Shown piece by piece: positions 48,893-61,030 of a stretch of 64,000 bases of DNA. Source of the DNA: Aphis gossypii (taxonomy: Eukaryota > Arthropoda > Insecta > Hemiptera > Aphididae); NCBI RefSeq assembly GCF_020184175.1, contig NC_065532.1, positions 5,580,001-5,644,000 on the forward strand. Reading direction: 5' to 3'. Position numbers and translations under genes: made by a program. Below the pieces are notes generated by a model, which worked only from the letters and a program-made list of their open reading frames with translations, searched no databases and had not been told where the DNA came from. Positions within the stretch are counted from its first letter, which is position 1; every line of letters begins with the position of its first letter.

Positions 48893-51800
48893 CTAAAAAA
48901 TATATTTCAAAATATATTAGAAAAATAGAAACTAAATTTCTAATGAAATTAATTTTTTATATAGAAATGTATAGGTATATGCTATAAATACAATGAAAAC
49001 AAATACTCAACAGCAGTATGTCAGCAGTGTTAAGTACTATTGCATACGCATAAAATAAATAATGAAAAGTCTTAAACATTATTTAATTTGAAATACAATC
49101 AGTTAAAGATTAATGGCTAAATAAAAATAGTTACGTTTATAATAGGAAAATATAAAGTATTAATATAATTATAAACTAGCCGATACTGCACAGCGTTACA
49201 GTGGAAATTATGTAATGCCAATGGATTTTCTCTGTTTTAAATTCAATTAAATGTAATGTTTTTAAAACAGTAATTTAGGTGATTTTAACCTAATATAAAA
49301 TTTCAGTCTAAAATTATAAAAAATTTTATGGTTCAAATAGTACCCTATTGTAAAATATGTCCGTAGAAAACAATTAATATTTTTTTTATTAATAACGAAA
49401 AAATATATAAATTATAGGTACTCTATTCAACTACGCTGTAAGGGATAAAGCCAGTGACTACTGTATGTATAATGTGCATTATATAGCCAATAGTGTGTTA
49501 TTGTCTGCCATTCAGTAATGAATTTATTCATAAACGGTTAAATCATAATCGTAAATACCTAAATATTATCAATAGATAATTGGTGAACCAGTCGCAAACT
49601 TAGCACACAACAGTTATAAAGGAGATGGTATAATTACAAACATTAATATTTAAACTATAACCCAGCAAGTATCTTCAACTAAGGTATATTGGATAATATA
49701 TATTTCAAATTGTGTAAATTATTGATCATTTTACTCGTTTATGCATATCAAAAGATAAATTAAATTTAAGAAATTTTCAGTCTGGCACCCCTTAGGTACT
49801 AGCACCCTGGGCAGTCGCCCACATTGCCCATAGCTTTAGCCGTATCATTGTATTTGTTTTATATAGTGTTAATAAATATAGGAATGCAATCTTTAAACTT
49901 AAGAAAAAGGATTACAATTCTTATTTTCTTATTATTACCTCAATACTGTTAATGCTTCAAATAAGCTGCATGTTTTTGGATCTATTTTTGTAACTTTTGT
50001 GCCACTTTTATATTCATCTACAGACTCAAAATAAACATTTACTGAATCTGCATTATATTTTCCTTCCACGTCCCATTCTGGTCTTTCAGCAAATATTTCA
50101 ACTAAGTGAGTATAGAGTCTAAAAAATGCAATTAAACAATAATTACAAGTTGCAATGAATATAAAGAAACTATTAAAAGAACTGAAAGAATAAATAAATT
50201 ATAAACCCTACTACAAAATGTGTATAATGTGATTGCCTAAAACTATCTAAAATAAATTTACACAAAAAAAAAAAAAATTCTTGATCATTTCATGCATGAC
50301 AAAATGTAATATAATAAAAAATTCTAAATGTTTTTTCTTCATGCTTTAAAATATTATTTGAACCACATTTTTTTTTTTTTTGCAGTTTAAAACTGACGAC
50401 CGGGAGGGGACTGCTTTCGCATTACTTCCTCCCCATTATTTGAACCACATAAAATAATTAAAAAGTACCTCAAAAATTGAAACAATGCTTAATACATATT
50501 TTTGAGTTTAAAACTAAAAAATAACTTGGGACATAAATATTTCAATATTTTATCTCCATAAGTCATTAATAACTATTATGAGTGTTAAAAATTAAAATAG
50601 TTCACTATTTCTTAATCACTCTAAATATTTAAGCTTTTTTAAAATGATATTATTCACCATAACAATATCAATAACAAAAATATTCCACATCCAATTTTTA
50701 GGAATACTATTTAAAAGATAAGAAATGCATCGTTAAAACTATAATATAAGTAGTAAGTAAGAAATAAATTATTTTTAAAACAATATATAATTGCAAAATG
50801 TATTAATGAAAAAAAGAAATTACCTATAATTAATATTACACTAAGTAGTATTTTAGAAAATTTTAATTGAATATTTTAGCCTTTTAAATATTAAAATATA
50901 ATAAAAATATAAATGTAAAAAATAAAAATAATATACTGACATAGTTGTTTCATTAAACTCTTGGATCATATCAGAAGTCTTATACTCAGGATATAAAAAG
51001 ACAACTGGCCACACAAGAAAATCCCCAACTAAATGTACTGGTTTTACTAAACCAGGCACGCTTGGATCAAATATTGTTAATTCTTTAATTGGACCACCTA
51101 TGGTTTAAACAAATAAATATAATATTATTATCATACATATTTTATGTATATAAAATTAAATATTATTTTATACTTTTGCCAACTATGTTCAATTTTCTTT
51201 TATTAAGTTCAAGTAACAATTTTGTATGATCCGCTTCTTTTTGTTTTTGTATCTTCATAGCTTTTCTTTTTTCCATCTCCGCAATTTTCTAATCATTTTA
51301 AACATTTTAAAAATACTAAACAGCCTCAACTATAAATTATTCAAATTTACTTTAGATTTGAAAGCTTCTTTTTTTATTTTTATAACATTATCATCTCCTG
51401 GTACAAGTTCTAAATATTTATCACAAAAGTTTGAACATTTATCAAACTCTTTTAACTGAACACAACAATTGATTGCCCTCAGTATGGTTTTTTCATAGTC
51501 TGCTTTTAATTTGAGCGCTTGTTCAGCAGCTGTCAAACTTGATCTAAACATTTTAATTTGAAAGAAATGTATTATATTTCAATTATATTTATTAGACACT
51601 AATTTCAATAACTTACCTAAAATTTTTTAAAAAATAATGTGAAGCAGACATATTGTTGAACATTTGAGCACGGAGCTCATCATTTTGAAAATCTAATTTT
51701 AGTCCTTCTTGGTATGACAATATAGCCAATTTATATTTACGACACTTAAAATTGAAATTCCCGTCGTCTTTATGTTTAGTAGCCAACTCTTCTGGAGTGT

Positions 51801-52336
51801 TATCATCTGGATCATATCGAAGATTTTGCAGACCCTCAACTAAAGGAGATGGTTGGTCTTCTGGTTCAGGAGGTTTAGTCATAAAAAATGGGTGCTTTTC
51901 CATTTCCTATGGAAAAATCAAAACTACACATAATTATAAACATGATTAAATGATAATTAAGTAGATATTTACACAAATTAGATTTCTAGAAATTAGAATA
52001 AACACTGATAATCATCACCTCGCGCCATGTCTCCTCTTTCCAACCATCTTTATACGGTGTTTTCTGTAGATTGTCTATAAAATTATCTAAATCTTTATCG
52101 AGGTGGCTGGCAAGTTCTGCACGTTCTTCATCTGTCATTGGTTGCTTAGAGTCACCCGTTCCTCTAAAAACAAATAATATTGACAAAATTACAAAGTATA
52201 TTACATGAATAATAATAAATAAGTACTATAATCATCTAAGCTACACACAATATACAACTATCTATCAGTTCTATCTTATGATATAAAAACAATTTAATAA
52301 AAACATATAATGAACATACTTCAATATATTTTCCAT
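48805..52336 (-). CDS. TTC4: TTC4/Dpit47-type Hsp90 co-chaperone, 8 coding exons, complete
   Basis: Coding exons, in transcript order, are 52163..52019 preceded by the 17-nt first exon 52336..52320, then 51906..51617, 51543..51351, 51288..51174, 51097..50941, 50118..49939 and 48892..48805. They join in frame to 1185 nt, giving 394 residues, close to the 387-396 usual for TTC4/Dpit47. Every intron is GT-AG. The start is supported by an in-frame TAG seven codons upstream (52358-52360). Residues 1-90 are an acidic lead with a conserved MEKHPFFM-type motif (56-63). Three TPR motifs span about 94-200; the clamp residues expected to bind the EEVD tail of Hsp90/Hsp70 are K100, N104, N139, K169 and R173. 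A charged helical linker (about 205-250) leads to the C-terminal wheel domain with WPVVFLYPEY (283-292) and GTPVFLVFFAG near the end. By family knowledge it is a cytosolic/nuclear co-chaperone handing clients to Hsp90; Drosophila Dpit47 also binds DNA polymerase alpha. Clamp positions were assigned by motif spacing, not by structure. Confidence 0.95.
49170..49850. repeat. Degenerate repeat material in TTC4 intron 7
   Basis: The segment begins near actagccgatactgcacagc, a word resembling the starts of degraded arthropod interspersed repeats. It ends near caccctgggcagtcgcccac, which resembles the GC-rich ends of non-autonomous DNA elements. It explains why intron 7 (1046 nt) is far longer than introns 2-5 (62-112 nt). 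No duplication or inverted end was identified, so the boundaries are approximate. Confidence 0.3.
49939..50118 (-). other. TTC4: TTC4 coding exon 7 (C-terminal domain)
   Basis: 180 nt between acceptor attttttag and donor AG|gtaata, encoding the last base of Ile306 to two bases of Arg366. It includes HLVEIFAERPEWD followed by YNADSVNVYFES, matching the wheel domain of the family. Confidence 0.92.
50353..50450 (-). mobile_element. Short poly(A)-tailed retroposed insertion with perfect 16-bp target duplication (TTC4 intron 6)
   Basis: The 16-mer attatttgaaccacat occurs at 50353-50368 and again, identical, at 50435-50450. Between them lie 66 bp that start with 13 T on the plus strand, so the inserted strand is minus and ends in poly(A). 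The body is GC-rich (gaccgggaggggactgc and cctcccc), unlike the intron around it, and contains a possible GGGAGG/CCTCCC stem. This is the signature of LINE-mediated retroposition of a SINE or 5'-truncated element. It lies in intron 6 of TTC4, in the same orientation as the gene. The parent family was not identified. Confidence 0.88.
50941..51097 (-). other. TTC4: TTC4 coding exon 6 (C-terminal domain)
   Basis: 157 nt between acceptor accatag and donor AT|gtcagt, encoding Ser254 to two bases of Ile306. It contains the diagnostic WPVVFLYPEY. A second possible donor four bases downstream (TCA|gtatat) was rejected because it puts exon 7 out of frame, with a TGA after six codons. Confidence 0.92.
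51174..51288 (-). other. TTC4: TTC4 coding exon 5 (charged linker)
   Basis: 115 nt between acceptor aatgattag and donor A|gtataa. It encodes Lys216 to Lys253 plus one base of Ser254. The residues are Lys/Glu/Gln-rich and should form the helical connection between the TPR and C-terminal domains. Confidence 0.9.
51351..51543 (-). other. TTC4: TTC4 coding exon 4 (TPR2/TPR3)
   Basis: 193 nt between acceptor atgtttag and donor AAA|gtaaat, completing Arg151 and ending with Lys215 in phase 0. It carries TPR2's second helix and TPR3, including the K169/R173 pair spaced four residues apart as in other carboxylate-clamp TPR proteins. Confidence 0.95.
51617..51906 (-). other. TTC4: TTC4 coding exon 3 (TPR1 and start of TPR2)
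   Basis: 290 nt between acceptor ttccatag and donor AG|gtaagt, encoding Glu55 to the first two bases of Arg151. It holds the HPFFM motif, the acidic proline-rich stretch and TPR1, with clamp residues K100, N104 and N139. Confidence 0.95.
52019..52163 (-). other. TTC4: TTC4 coding exon 2
   Basis: 145 nt between acceptor tttttag and donor GAG|gtgatg, encoding the rest of Lys6 through Glu54. The segment KTPYKDGWKEETW (40-52) matches the N-terminal region of the family that precedes the HPFFM motif. It ends in phase 0. Confidence 0.93.
52320..52336 (-). other. TTC4: TTC4 coding exon 1 (start codon)
   Basis: Seventeen coding nucleotides from ATG to the donor gtatgt. The exon ends after two bases of codon 6, which is completed by the first base of exon 2 (Lys6). 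The frame upstream is closed by TAG at 52358-52360, and the start context is gaaaATGG. The exon is too short to be found by ORF length; it was located because exon 2 opens in the matching phase after an AG. Confidence 0.85.
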
Positions 52337-53730
52337 TTTCGTATTGAAAAATGACGTCTATTCAAATGATTTCAAATAGTAAGATGATCCATTAAAAAAT
52401 AAAAAGTTTGAATAAAAAATAAGAATAGTTAACAAAAATTGAAATTCAAAAATGTGTTATTAAAATAAATATTATTTACTCGTGATAATGTGATGTTATC
52501 AAATATTATCACTTATCAAAATTCTTAATTTCTCCATGAATTTTTAAAAACCCGGGCTCAAAATATTTATTTAAATTTATTTTCTTTGATTAAATCAATT
52601 AAGATACTTAAAATCAAAAATATAAAACAATAGTGACCATTTAAGTTTTACTAATTAAGACTGAAAACAAAAAATTAACATTTTTAATATGAATCGGAAC
52701 TATGTAATAATTCATAATGTATGATTTTATTTTTTTTTTTTACATATATGATAAGTACCTAACCAAGAAAAAGCATACATGTCATATTCAATTTGGTGGA
52801 TGGTTTTAAATAACAAATTGGAAGTTATAGTTTAAAGAAATTAAAATTTCGAGATATTCTTTTAAAATAACAGAAAAAATTTTTTCACAAACTCAATTTT
52901 TGTCAAAGTTGATTATGTTTTTATTAAATGTAGGTAAGTCGAAAACGCGCAGAACTGTTGACCCTTGAAATTTTTTGCTGAAAATATATAATGATTAGGG
53001 CTTAGATTTTAAAGCATATTAAAAAAAACTAAAAATGCAAAAGAGAAGTAGGTAAGTATATTTATTTTTAAAAGAAGCAAAAAAAATCATGACCAAAAAT
53101 TAACACAAACTAGTTATAAAAATGCAATTCAGCATTGGCTGAATACATCGGTGCATACTTCATACCAACGGTTTTAAATTACAACACTAAATTTTAAATT
53201 TTGAAACGATTGATATCGATGTTATAGCCATACTGGCCGCACGGTACTGCAGACTATATGCAGATCGACAATCTATACCTTTAATACATACATTTATAAT
53301 AAACAAGCCGATAACGAAAACAATAATAATCTAATATAAACATTTAGTCCGCATTTTGGGTTTTTACATTTCTTATAAATTCAATTTTTTATTATTACTA
53401 TAGTAGCATAACAAACATACAAATTCTACAGCTGAAATAACTAAAAAAGAGCAAAAAAAAAGCTGAAAAAAAGGAAAATAAATTGGTTTATTTGGAATCA
53501 AAATGGCATGAAACGAATTTATGAATAAAAATTAGATTTCTATCTTATATATATAAAAAAGCATATTATACTTTAAAAACCAAGTACTAATATACTAATT
53601 ATGATCATTTTCTATATTACATACATACTATAATGTAATTTTAAAAATATTTGGTTTCATTTTTATGCACTTTGAAATTTTCATTTTCTTTTTATAAATA
53701 TATAAAAAAAATTTGATAACATTTTAGTGT
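52337..53730. other. TTC4 upstream region, no gene seen
   Basis: AT-rich DNA upstream of the TTC4 start. No clear TATA box lies at a fixed distance. A GACGTC core (52353-52358) lies about 20 bases before the ATG. A modest GC patch at 53130-53280 could be distal promoter sequence or part of another transcript; no open frame there is convincing. Confidence 0.4.
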
Positions 53731-53739
53731 TGGGTAAAA

Positions 53740-54180
53740 TGCTTCAAAATTTAATTCGAAGTTACTTGTAAATAATAGTTCATTTTCCAATAAAAAACTA
53801 TTTAAAATGTATAGACAATGTCTTTTTTTTAAATATTTAAATTTAGAATTACGACAAAATCTCGAAAATGTTCAAATTATTTTGACATAAATATTCAGTT
53901 TTTCCTATTTTTATTTTAGTTAAATAGTTTATTTTTATTAACGTCGATAAAAAAATTACATATGTTTGATGGGTCAAAAAATTTAAAAACATAATTTAAG
54001 ATACTATAAATAAAATGTAGGTAGGTTATAAACATATTAGACAAAATTTATTTAAAAGCATTTGAAATTCAAATTTTGACAAAATAACATATTTTAATTA
54101 TGAATTATGATGTTCATTGTTTGGTAGTTTGGTTATAATTAAAAATCTTTATTCATTTTTAAATATTAAAAAATTTTATG
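53740..54180 (+). repeat. Family A-like interior segment
   Basis: tttgaaattcaaattttgac with the preceding gggtcaaaaaatttaaaaac follows the interior of the 31794 copy (tttgaagttcaaattttgac after gaccaaaaaaacttaaaaat). Both ends are missing or unrecognisable. Confidence 0.4.
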
Positions 54181-57100
54181 TAAAGCCGTATTCTCGACTA
54201 TTTTACCTTTAAATGTGATATTAAGTTAATTTACTCTAATGTTCAACACAACAGAGCAAAAATTATGTTAAATGGATTATTCTAACTTAAAGTCTGCTAT
54301 TATGCATTACCAAGACGGAAATAACACAATTATGCGACAATAAAACCCTTCCAGTCTTTTATTTATTAATTATATTACTATATTGTACTTTTATTGCCTA
54401 TACACCTTGCCGTAGAAAACTTTATTAATTGATTGACAATAATATTAATATTATATTACATGTGCCTTAATCAAGTGTAGGTAACGTATTTTGTTATAAT
54501 ATGCTACTTTTACATTTTTATTTTAAGAATTTTAATTCAACTATTTTATTACAATATGATACTATGCTCATAGCCGTGTTTATGTGTGTAGATGATAAGT
54601 GTTTTCTAAGAAAACCAAAAACCATTATAGTTTATCAATAGGGTTGTATTGTTACTTATTTACTTAAAATTTACATTACTAATATTGAAATACAAAATAA
54701 TATATATATATATTTGTAGTAGAGTAACATCATTAAGATGTGTCCTTTACAGTTATATGATATTAATTATAGCATATCGTTAGTACAATAAATACTGTTC
54801 GTTTTATGATTTTAATTGTTAAGTTTAATACCAGACAGTTTAATTGAATTATTGAGAGTACATTTTTACCGGCTTTTAAGTGAAAATTAACATATTATAA
54901 TAATATTTATCATTATAATAAAAACACTACCTAGCTATATATACGATGATTACAAATCATGTTTATAACACTAAGTACGATTATTAATAAGTAATAACTA
55001 ATACATATGAATGTTTATTCTTAAATGAAACGTAATTAATTGTTATGTAATAAGAACAATTAAAAAGAAATTTAATATAATTATAAAAATGAATGTAACA
55101 TAATAATATATATTAATATTATATCAAAATTAATAAGTATAATTCAATTGTATGGGTTATACAACTGCAATTAAATATTTTTTTTCTTATTCAATAAGTT
55201 TAATTTCTCGTAATCTTAGTATACATACATAGCAATATTTTTTAATACAAACAAACGTTAGATTATAATATTTTTCCCTTTTGTATTTAAATATAAAATA
55301 ATAAATGTTTATTCAACGTTGTGAGTCCACGGATGACATATTATAATGTAATACATATTTTAAGGATATTATTTTTATTATGTATAGTTTAAAGTTTTAG
55401 TGTAATATGAAAATTAAATTTATATGGATTACTAAAGGTTAAAACGATTTAACTACAGACATAATTAGTTTTTAATTAAATAGAGGTGACCTCTATAACT
55501 GTAATAAAAATCTGATTGATTTAAATAAAAACACAAGATTTTATAATTTTGTAAGTACATTAATTGTTGAACACAATGTTCACCTATAATAAAATAAATT
55601 TTTTTTTTCAACATTTCATAAAACAGATGAAAGATTTTTATTATATCATAAAATTGACACTAGGACTAGATTAAAATAAAGAAAACAATATAATGTGTAA
55701 ATGCTGGCCTTATAGTACAACCTATTTAAACCGAATGCCACAACTAATAAAATTCTCAGCGTTTTAAATTTAACGTAGGATGCCATCAAGATGTCTCACT
55801 TTGATTTTAAATCAGAACTAGAGAATAATGTCAAAAGGTTAAAAAAAATTAATTTATTGAAATAAAAATTAACAACCATTTTTATTAAAAATGTAACTTA
55901 TGCATGATCATATTATAAAGTTGTTATCAAAACTATTTTTTTTTAAAAAAGGAAAAGTTTTTTAAAACAATATTAACATAATATTATATCGTATATAATA
56001 ATATAAGTAATTATATTTTTAAATATAATATAGGTATTACATTTATCTAACGTAAATTATTTATTAGTATTTTTTTTTCATACAATTTATATTTTATTGA
56101 ATAAGATTTCAATAATAATTAATCAACTCTTATTTAAAAATAAAGGAAGTTATAAAATAATTTCCAATATTCAAAAATATTAAATATTAAAATAATACTT
56201 TAAAATATTTTCAACTTATAGATTACAATTACTTATCCTTCGTTTCCATTTCACAACAAAAAATACACGTAATAATTAAATAAATAAAACGTACTGTATG
56301 TCTGTATTTAAGTATTTCGTATAAGTATTAACTATATAAACTATAAAATCCTGGAGAAAGAGTTATAGTAGGAGTATATAGTTATTATAATATATATTGT
56401 ACAAAATATAAGTAATCAAAAAAATCATTAAAAATGTCAGATATCTTTATAAACACTAATTTCATTAATTTTAAAAATTATTATAAAATAACTATTTAAT
56501 TTGTTTAAAAGTGATTTTTGAAAATTTGTAGGCATGTAGTAATTAAAGAATGTCTACAAAGTAAAATATGAAAAAAAATTATAGTATTTAAGAATAACGT
56601 TCTCATCTATAAAAACCACATACACTTAACCACTAAAACTACCCATAAATCTAGTCATACAAATAAGTAAAATAATAAACAAATTGGTTTAACACATCAT
56701 TGTAAAACTATCACGCAATAATAGTTGATTTGCTCAAAATCTAAAAAAAAAAAAATATATAATTTAAAAATAATTATTATATTAACAATTTACATAAAAT
56801 TTGAAACTTACCAATTTAGTTCAAAGCTCAATGTCAAATATACTTTTATTAATTACAACCGTCTACAGAAGGTTTTCATTTTATGCCTAATGATTGTATT
56901 TTAAATACAAACGTTTCTCAAAACGTTGTGCAATATTAGTCCTTGACTTTGACCCACAACGATCAACAATAGCATAGTACTAGCGATTTATTTTATTGTG
57001 ATGACCGTCTTCCTGTAAACAAATAATGTGGTGAATTTGGCCTAACTACTAATTAGATGCATTTATAGATGTCGTAAATTCCGTTAGTTATATACTTAAA

Positions 57101-57805
57101 TCATTAACAAATTTGATCGTCGATGAGTAATAAGTTTAATATTTAAAACCTGCACATCGCCATTTGGCATTTAGTACTTTATCACTATAAAAACATTTAA
57201 TTACCTTTTCAAAATCGTATTAATACAAGTGCACTTGTGGATAGAATATGCGATTACCCAGCAGACTATTACCAACAACGGACAAATTAGGCAGTTCCAT
57301 GACTGATTATCTGCAACTACGAGAACATTTCACTGTTATATAATTGTATGTATATAGGTAGTATATTATACAATTTAATAAACATTAATTAATAAAAGAA
57401 AAACGAATATAGTCATCATGTAAGTAGAATAATGGAAAAAGAAATTTCCTTTAAAAGTCATTCCGTTTCCGTTTTCAAAGACGTCCACAAGAATTTTATA
57501 AGGAGGCAAATAATTATCCATTATTGATACAAGTTAACATAATATTTTTTTAAATATGATTATTTTGATAAATGTGTATTTGTATTCATAAACTAACCAG
57601 AAAACTAATAAAATAATATTATGAAAATTCACTAAGCTCGTTTATAACATAAGTAAACGTCAATATGTACAGTTATTATTTATACCCGTTAGAACCTCCA
57701 TAAGTTTTCACTGTTTGTATTATCTTACTTAATTTTGCATATAATAATTAATAGATAAGTACTTTTATACAAATATATATATATATGTTCATTTCTATAC
57801 AATTT
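54181..57805. other. Intergenic DNA, no gene seen
   Basis: Strongly AT-rich. A mild GC patch at 57230-57330 has short frames on both strands (27 codons on minus, starting MELPNLSVVGN) that are too short to call. Confidence 0.45.
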
Positions 57806-57808
57806 ATA

Positions 57809-57970
57809 TCACAAATCATAATTTCGTATTATTACTGTGACAATATTAATCCAAATACTTAACAGAGAAAAAGTGTATAGAAAAAGTCCGAGAGTGGTAA
57901 GCCTCCATTCAAATGCCACTTCAACCGAACTGATTCTATTTACCTCTTCATACCCGTTATATAAATAAAA
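57809..57970 (-). other. Unexplained 53-codon stop-free minus-strand frame
   Basis: The frame lies between TAG (57973-57971) and TGA (57811-57809), without an ATG before its hydrophobic segment. It contains YEEVNRISSVEVAFEWRL, followed by a stretch of about 20 hydrophobic residues resembling a membrane helix. It also holds gt donor-like sites. It may be a decayed exon or chance; no family recognised. Confidence 0.15.
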
Positions 57971-57974
57971 CTAT

Positions 57975-59875
57975 TCTTCCTCTAAAATTGTTATTTTATT
58001 AAATTTATTTACTAAATAAATTCGATTTACAAATCGTATCTGTAGATGACAATCGACATACGAGTACACTGTACATCGTTGATTGTATAATAAGTATACA
58101 GTTTGTATTTCGAGTTGTATTCAAGTTTTTAATCATTAAAATTTTTAAATCAAATAAAGATAATGATAAAATTTAATTATATTTGAACTAAATTACTATA
58201 CATAAGAAATAAAAAGTATATCATTCGATGGAAATATAAGGAAAACATAATATGGATATAGTATGGAGCATTTAGATTAGAATACAAATATTGTCGTGGT
58301 GCTAAATGCTAACAAGAGTTCAAAATAAACTAAAAAACTATTTATTGAATTACCATCTGAAGAATTGATAAAAAGATTCAAAGATCATCAATAGTTGTAC
58401 TTTATAATAAAGTATAAAATATAAATTAGATGATACATATGTGTTATATTGGAGCCAAGTTGAGCTTTAAATATTTAAGAAAGGGTCTATAACCAATAAT
58501 TCACTATACTAAAAAATTATATCAAGTTCCACCTTCATAAAACTTTTTCATCACTTGATAGTATATATTACCTAATTAGTAATAATTATCTTTTGTCTTG
58601 TTATTATGATTAACCTTGAAATGAATTCTCAAGACATAGAAATTAAAATTGGGTAATTTTACAAAACAAAAGACGGAAAAAACAATAATTTTGAAATTTG
58701 TATCATACTTGCATAATACCAAAATAAGTAGCCACATTATATAAAAATATGAAAAATCGCCGTTTTTATTATTATATAATGTATATAATATATATCTATT
58801 ATATTATATTACTTAATAATTTCAGCACTATATAATCATAATATAATATCACGTAATTTACTTCAAATGTTTTAAATAGCTTAAAATATTTTAATTATTA
58901 TCAATGTTTTATTTTACTTCTAAACATTATAAATTTAAAAATTAAACCTCTTAAAAATATAAAATGATAATATGTATTAGACTTTAATTATTACTAGTTA
59001 TAAATAGTGATAAAAAAATTAAGCATATTGATTGTGTATGGAGATTTAAATTTTTTAAATTGTTTTAAACATTTTATTGTGTAAAATAATGTGTTCATTG
59101 TACAATATTATTTATTTTGGTACCTATACATTACTTAATTATTAATGAATTAATGTAATAAATATTTTTTATAATTTTATATTGCTTAAACCTAACTAAA
59201 TTGTTTCAAATATGTATTAGGTTCGAGGAGTTTTAAAGTTGAATGCCTCTTAATTCAAACGTTTATAACACCCCACCTAACCCCTTCACAGGAAGTTAAT
59301 AAAATGTCAAGTTATTCATTTAGTGAATTAACAAATGCGATAAAACCTATGAATGAGTAACGCAATACAAGGTCTCGAAACCTGAAATTTCTTGAAGGTA
59401 TTGTATAATCCATAAACCTAAATATTAAAAATATATATTACTTATTTATAATACCTAAATTGTTGTAGGAGTTTATGAAAATGTAATAATTTTTATGTAA
59501 TTCAAAATATGTTAACTTAAAAATAGATAGAGTGAGCTCAAAGCAGTCAAAGCATAATAGCGTAATAAAACGTTTAACCTTGCATTAAACTGTCAATTAT
59601 TAAAATTAAAAAGTTAAAAAAATAAAATAAACAATACTGTCACTATTTATTAAATTACGTAGAGGATAAAAACAATTATAAATACAAACAAAATAAAGAA
59701 CAAATCGGAGGCACTCTATTAAATGTTTCAAATGTGCCGTTTAGACAGATCGCAGATGACTATAATTTGAGAATCTATTTCAAATAATTGTAACTCGCAT
59801 TAGTAAACTATTCGTAATATTATGATTACATTTTTAAAAGTTTATACTGATACATAACACTGTAGAGTAGACGCG
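57975..59875. other. Intergenic DNA, no gene seen
   Basis: AT-rich; no supported feature. Confidence 0.5.
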
Positions 59876-61030
59876 CTGTTGGGAATAATTTAATCGCCGT
59901 GGAAAAACACGATGAGACATCGCATAATAGGCGTTTAATTCGTGGAATCAAAACGAACTGGAGTCAAGACGAATTCTCATCGCTGTCTCGTCTGGTGAGT
60001 GTCAAACACATCATTGTATCGATTCATCGGTTGGTCCTTTCCCGATTGTTACTATTCGTCATGTGGCATTGTCTTCGTGATATTATTCTATGTAGAAGGC
60101 GTACGAACGCGTTCGCCCCGCGAAGGACTAAAATCTGTTTTCAAAACCATACGAACAGTACATAACTAGGTACACATACATAATACGCGCTATGATACAT
60201 CGCGCATAATCCGAACACGACCATTATCATTATTATTACATACGCAGTTTCACCTTCATCCAAACCAAAGGATATTATTCAATTGTCGATTCGAGAATCG
60301 TAATAATAATATTATTACTACGTCTCGAGCGTCGGGTATTACCATAACGTTCTAACGTACACCTCGGAAGTAAACCGAAAAAAAAAAAAAAGTAACTTAA
60401 CCATATTATAATACGCTTTGCCCGCCTATATAATCGGCCGAACGCGCAATAACATGCGGGCGTCCGTGATACCACCTGTACGCGTACGGACGGACGGAAG
60501 ACAATGGAATAGGTAGTGCACCAATGTCAGTTTGCGGTCCCTCGACGAGAACATCCCCTAAAAATATATTTTTCAATAATCAGCCTCCGTGACACAGAAG
60601 AGATTCGTATGGTGAAATACCGGTTCTCGGCAGAAGGTCGTCCGATCGGATCTCGCCCAGCATAGTAATGAACACAGCAGTCGCGGGCTCAGGGTTAATG
60701 TACACGCCGGTGCAGACATTATAATATTATAATATATTTAATATATTATTACGTGCTATCGTATAGGCTATAGGTGCATAATGTCAATTTATTATAATGC
60801 GCTGTACCTGTGTTATGATAATAATATTATGTATTAGAACACCGTCGCGTTTCCGTCGGTGCCCAGATCGTCGGCGTGTTTATAAGTATACGATGTTATT
60901 ATTACGATTATGTACGCTGTAAATCGTGTAGATCGTCGGGATCTACGCTCCGTCGAGTTGTTTTTCGACACAATATCCATCATTACGATAAAAAATATAC
61001 GTCATACCTGCGCGCTGTACGTATACCAAG
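59876..61030. promoter_or_regulatory. Third GC-rich island (possible promoter or first-exon region)
   Basis: A CpG-rich island (gaacgcgttcgccccgcg, gtacgcgtacggacggacgg, gtcgcgtttccgtcgg) in AT-rich DNA. A strong donor-like site, CTG|GTGAGT, is at 59992-60000 on the plus strand, and a TATATAA lies at 60427-60433 inside GC-rich sequence. The 88-codon plus frame begins with GTG, not ATG, and resembles no protein I know. The island may hold a non-coding first exon. Direction and gene are unknown. Confidence 0.4.

Noticed and set aside
51226..51949. Plus-strand frames at 51226-51459 and 51752-51949
   Set aside because: They are antisense shadows of TTC4 exons 3-5.
59899..60165. 88-codon plus-strand frame in the third GC island
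   Set aside because: It starts at GTG, crosses a strong donor-like site and shows no recognisable domain.
60625..60665. Words ggttctcgg and gtcgtccgatc resembling the 5S rRNA interior
   Set aside because: The two words are separated by extra bases and the rest of a 5S gene is absent; probably chance.
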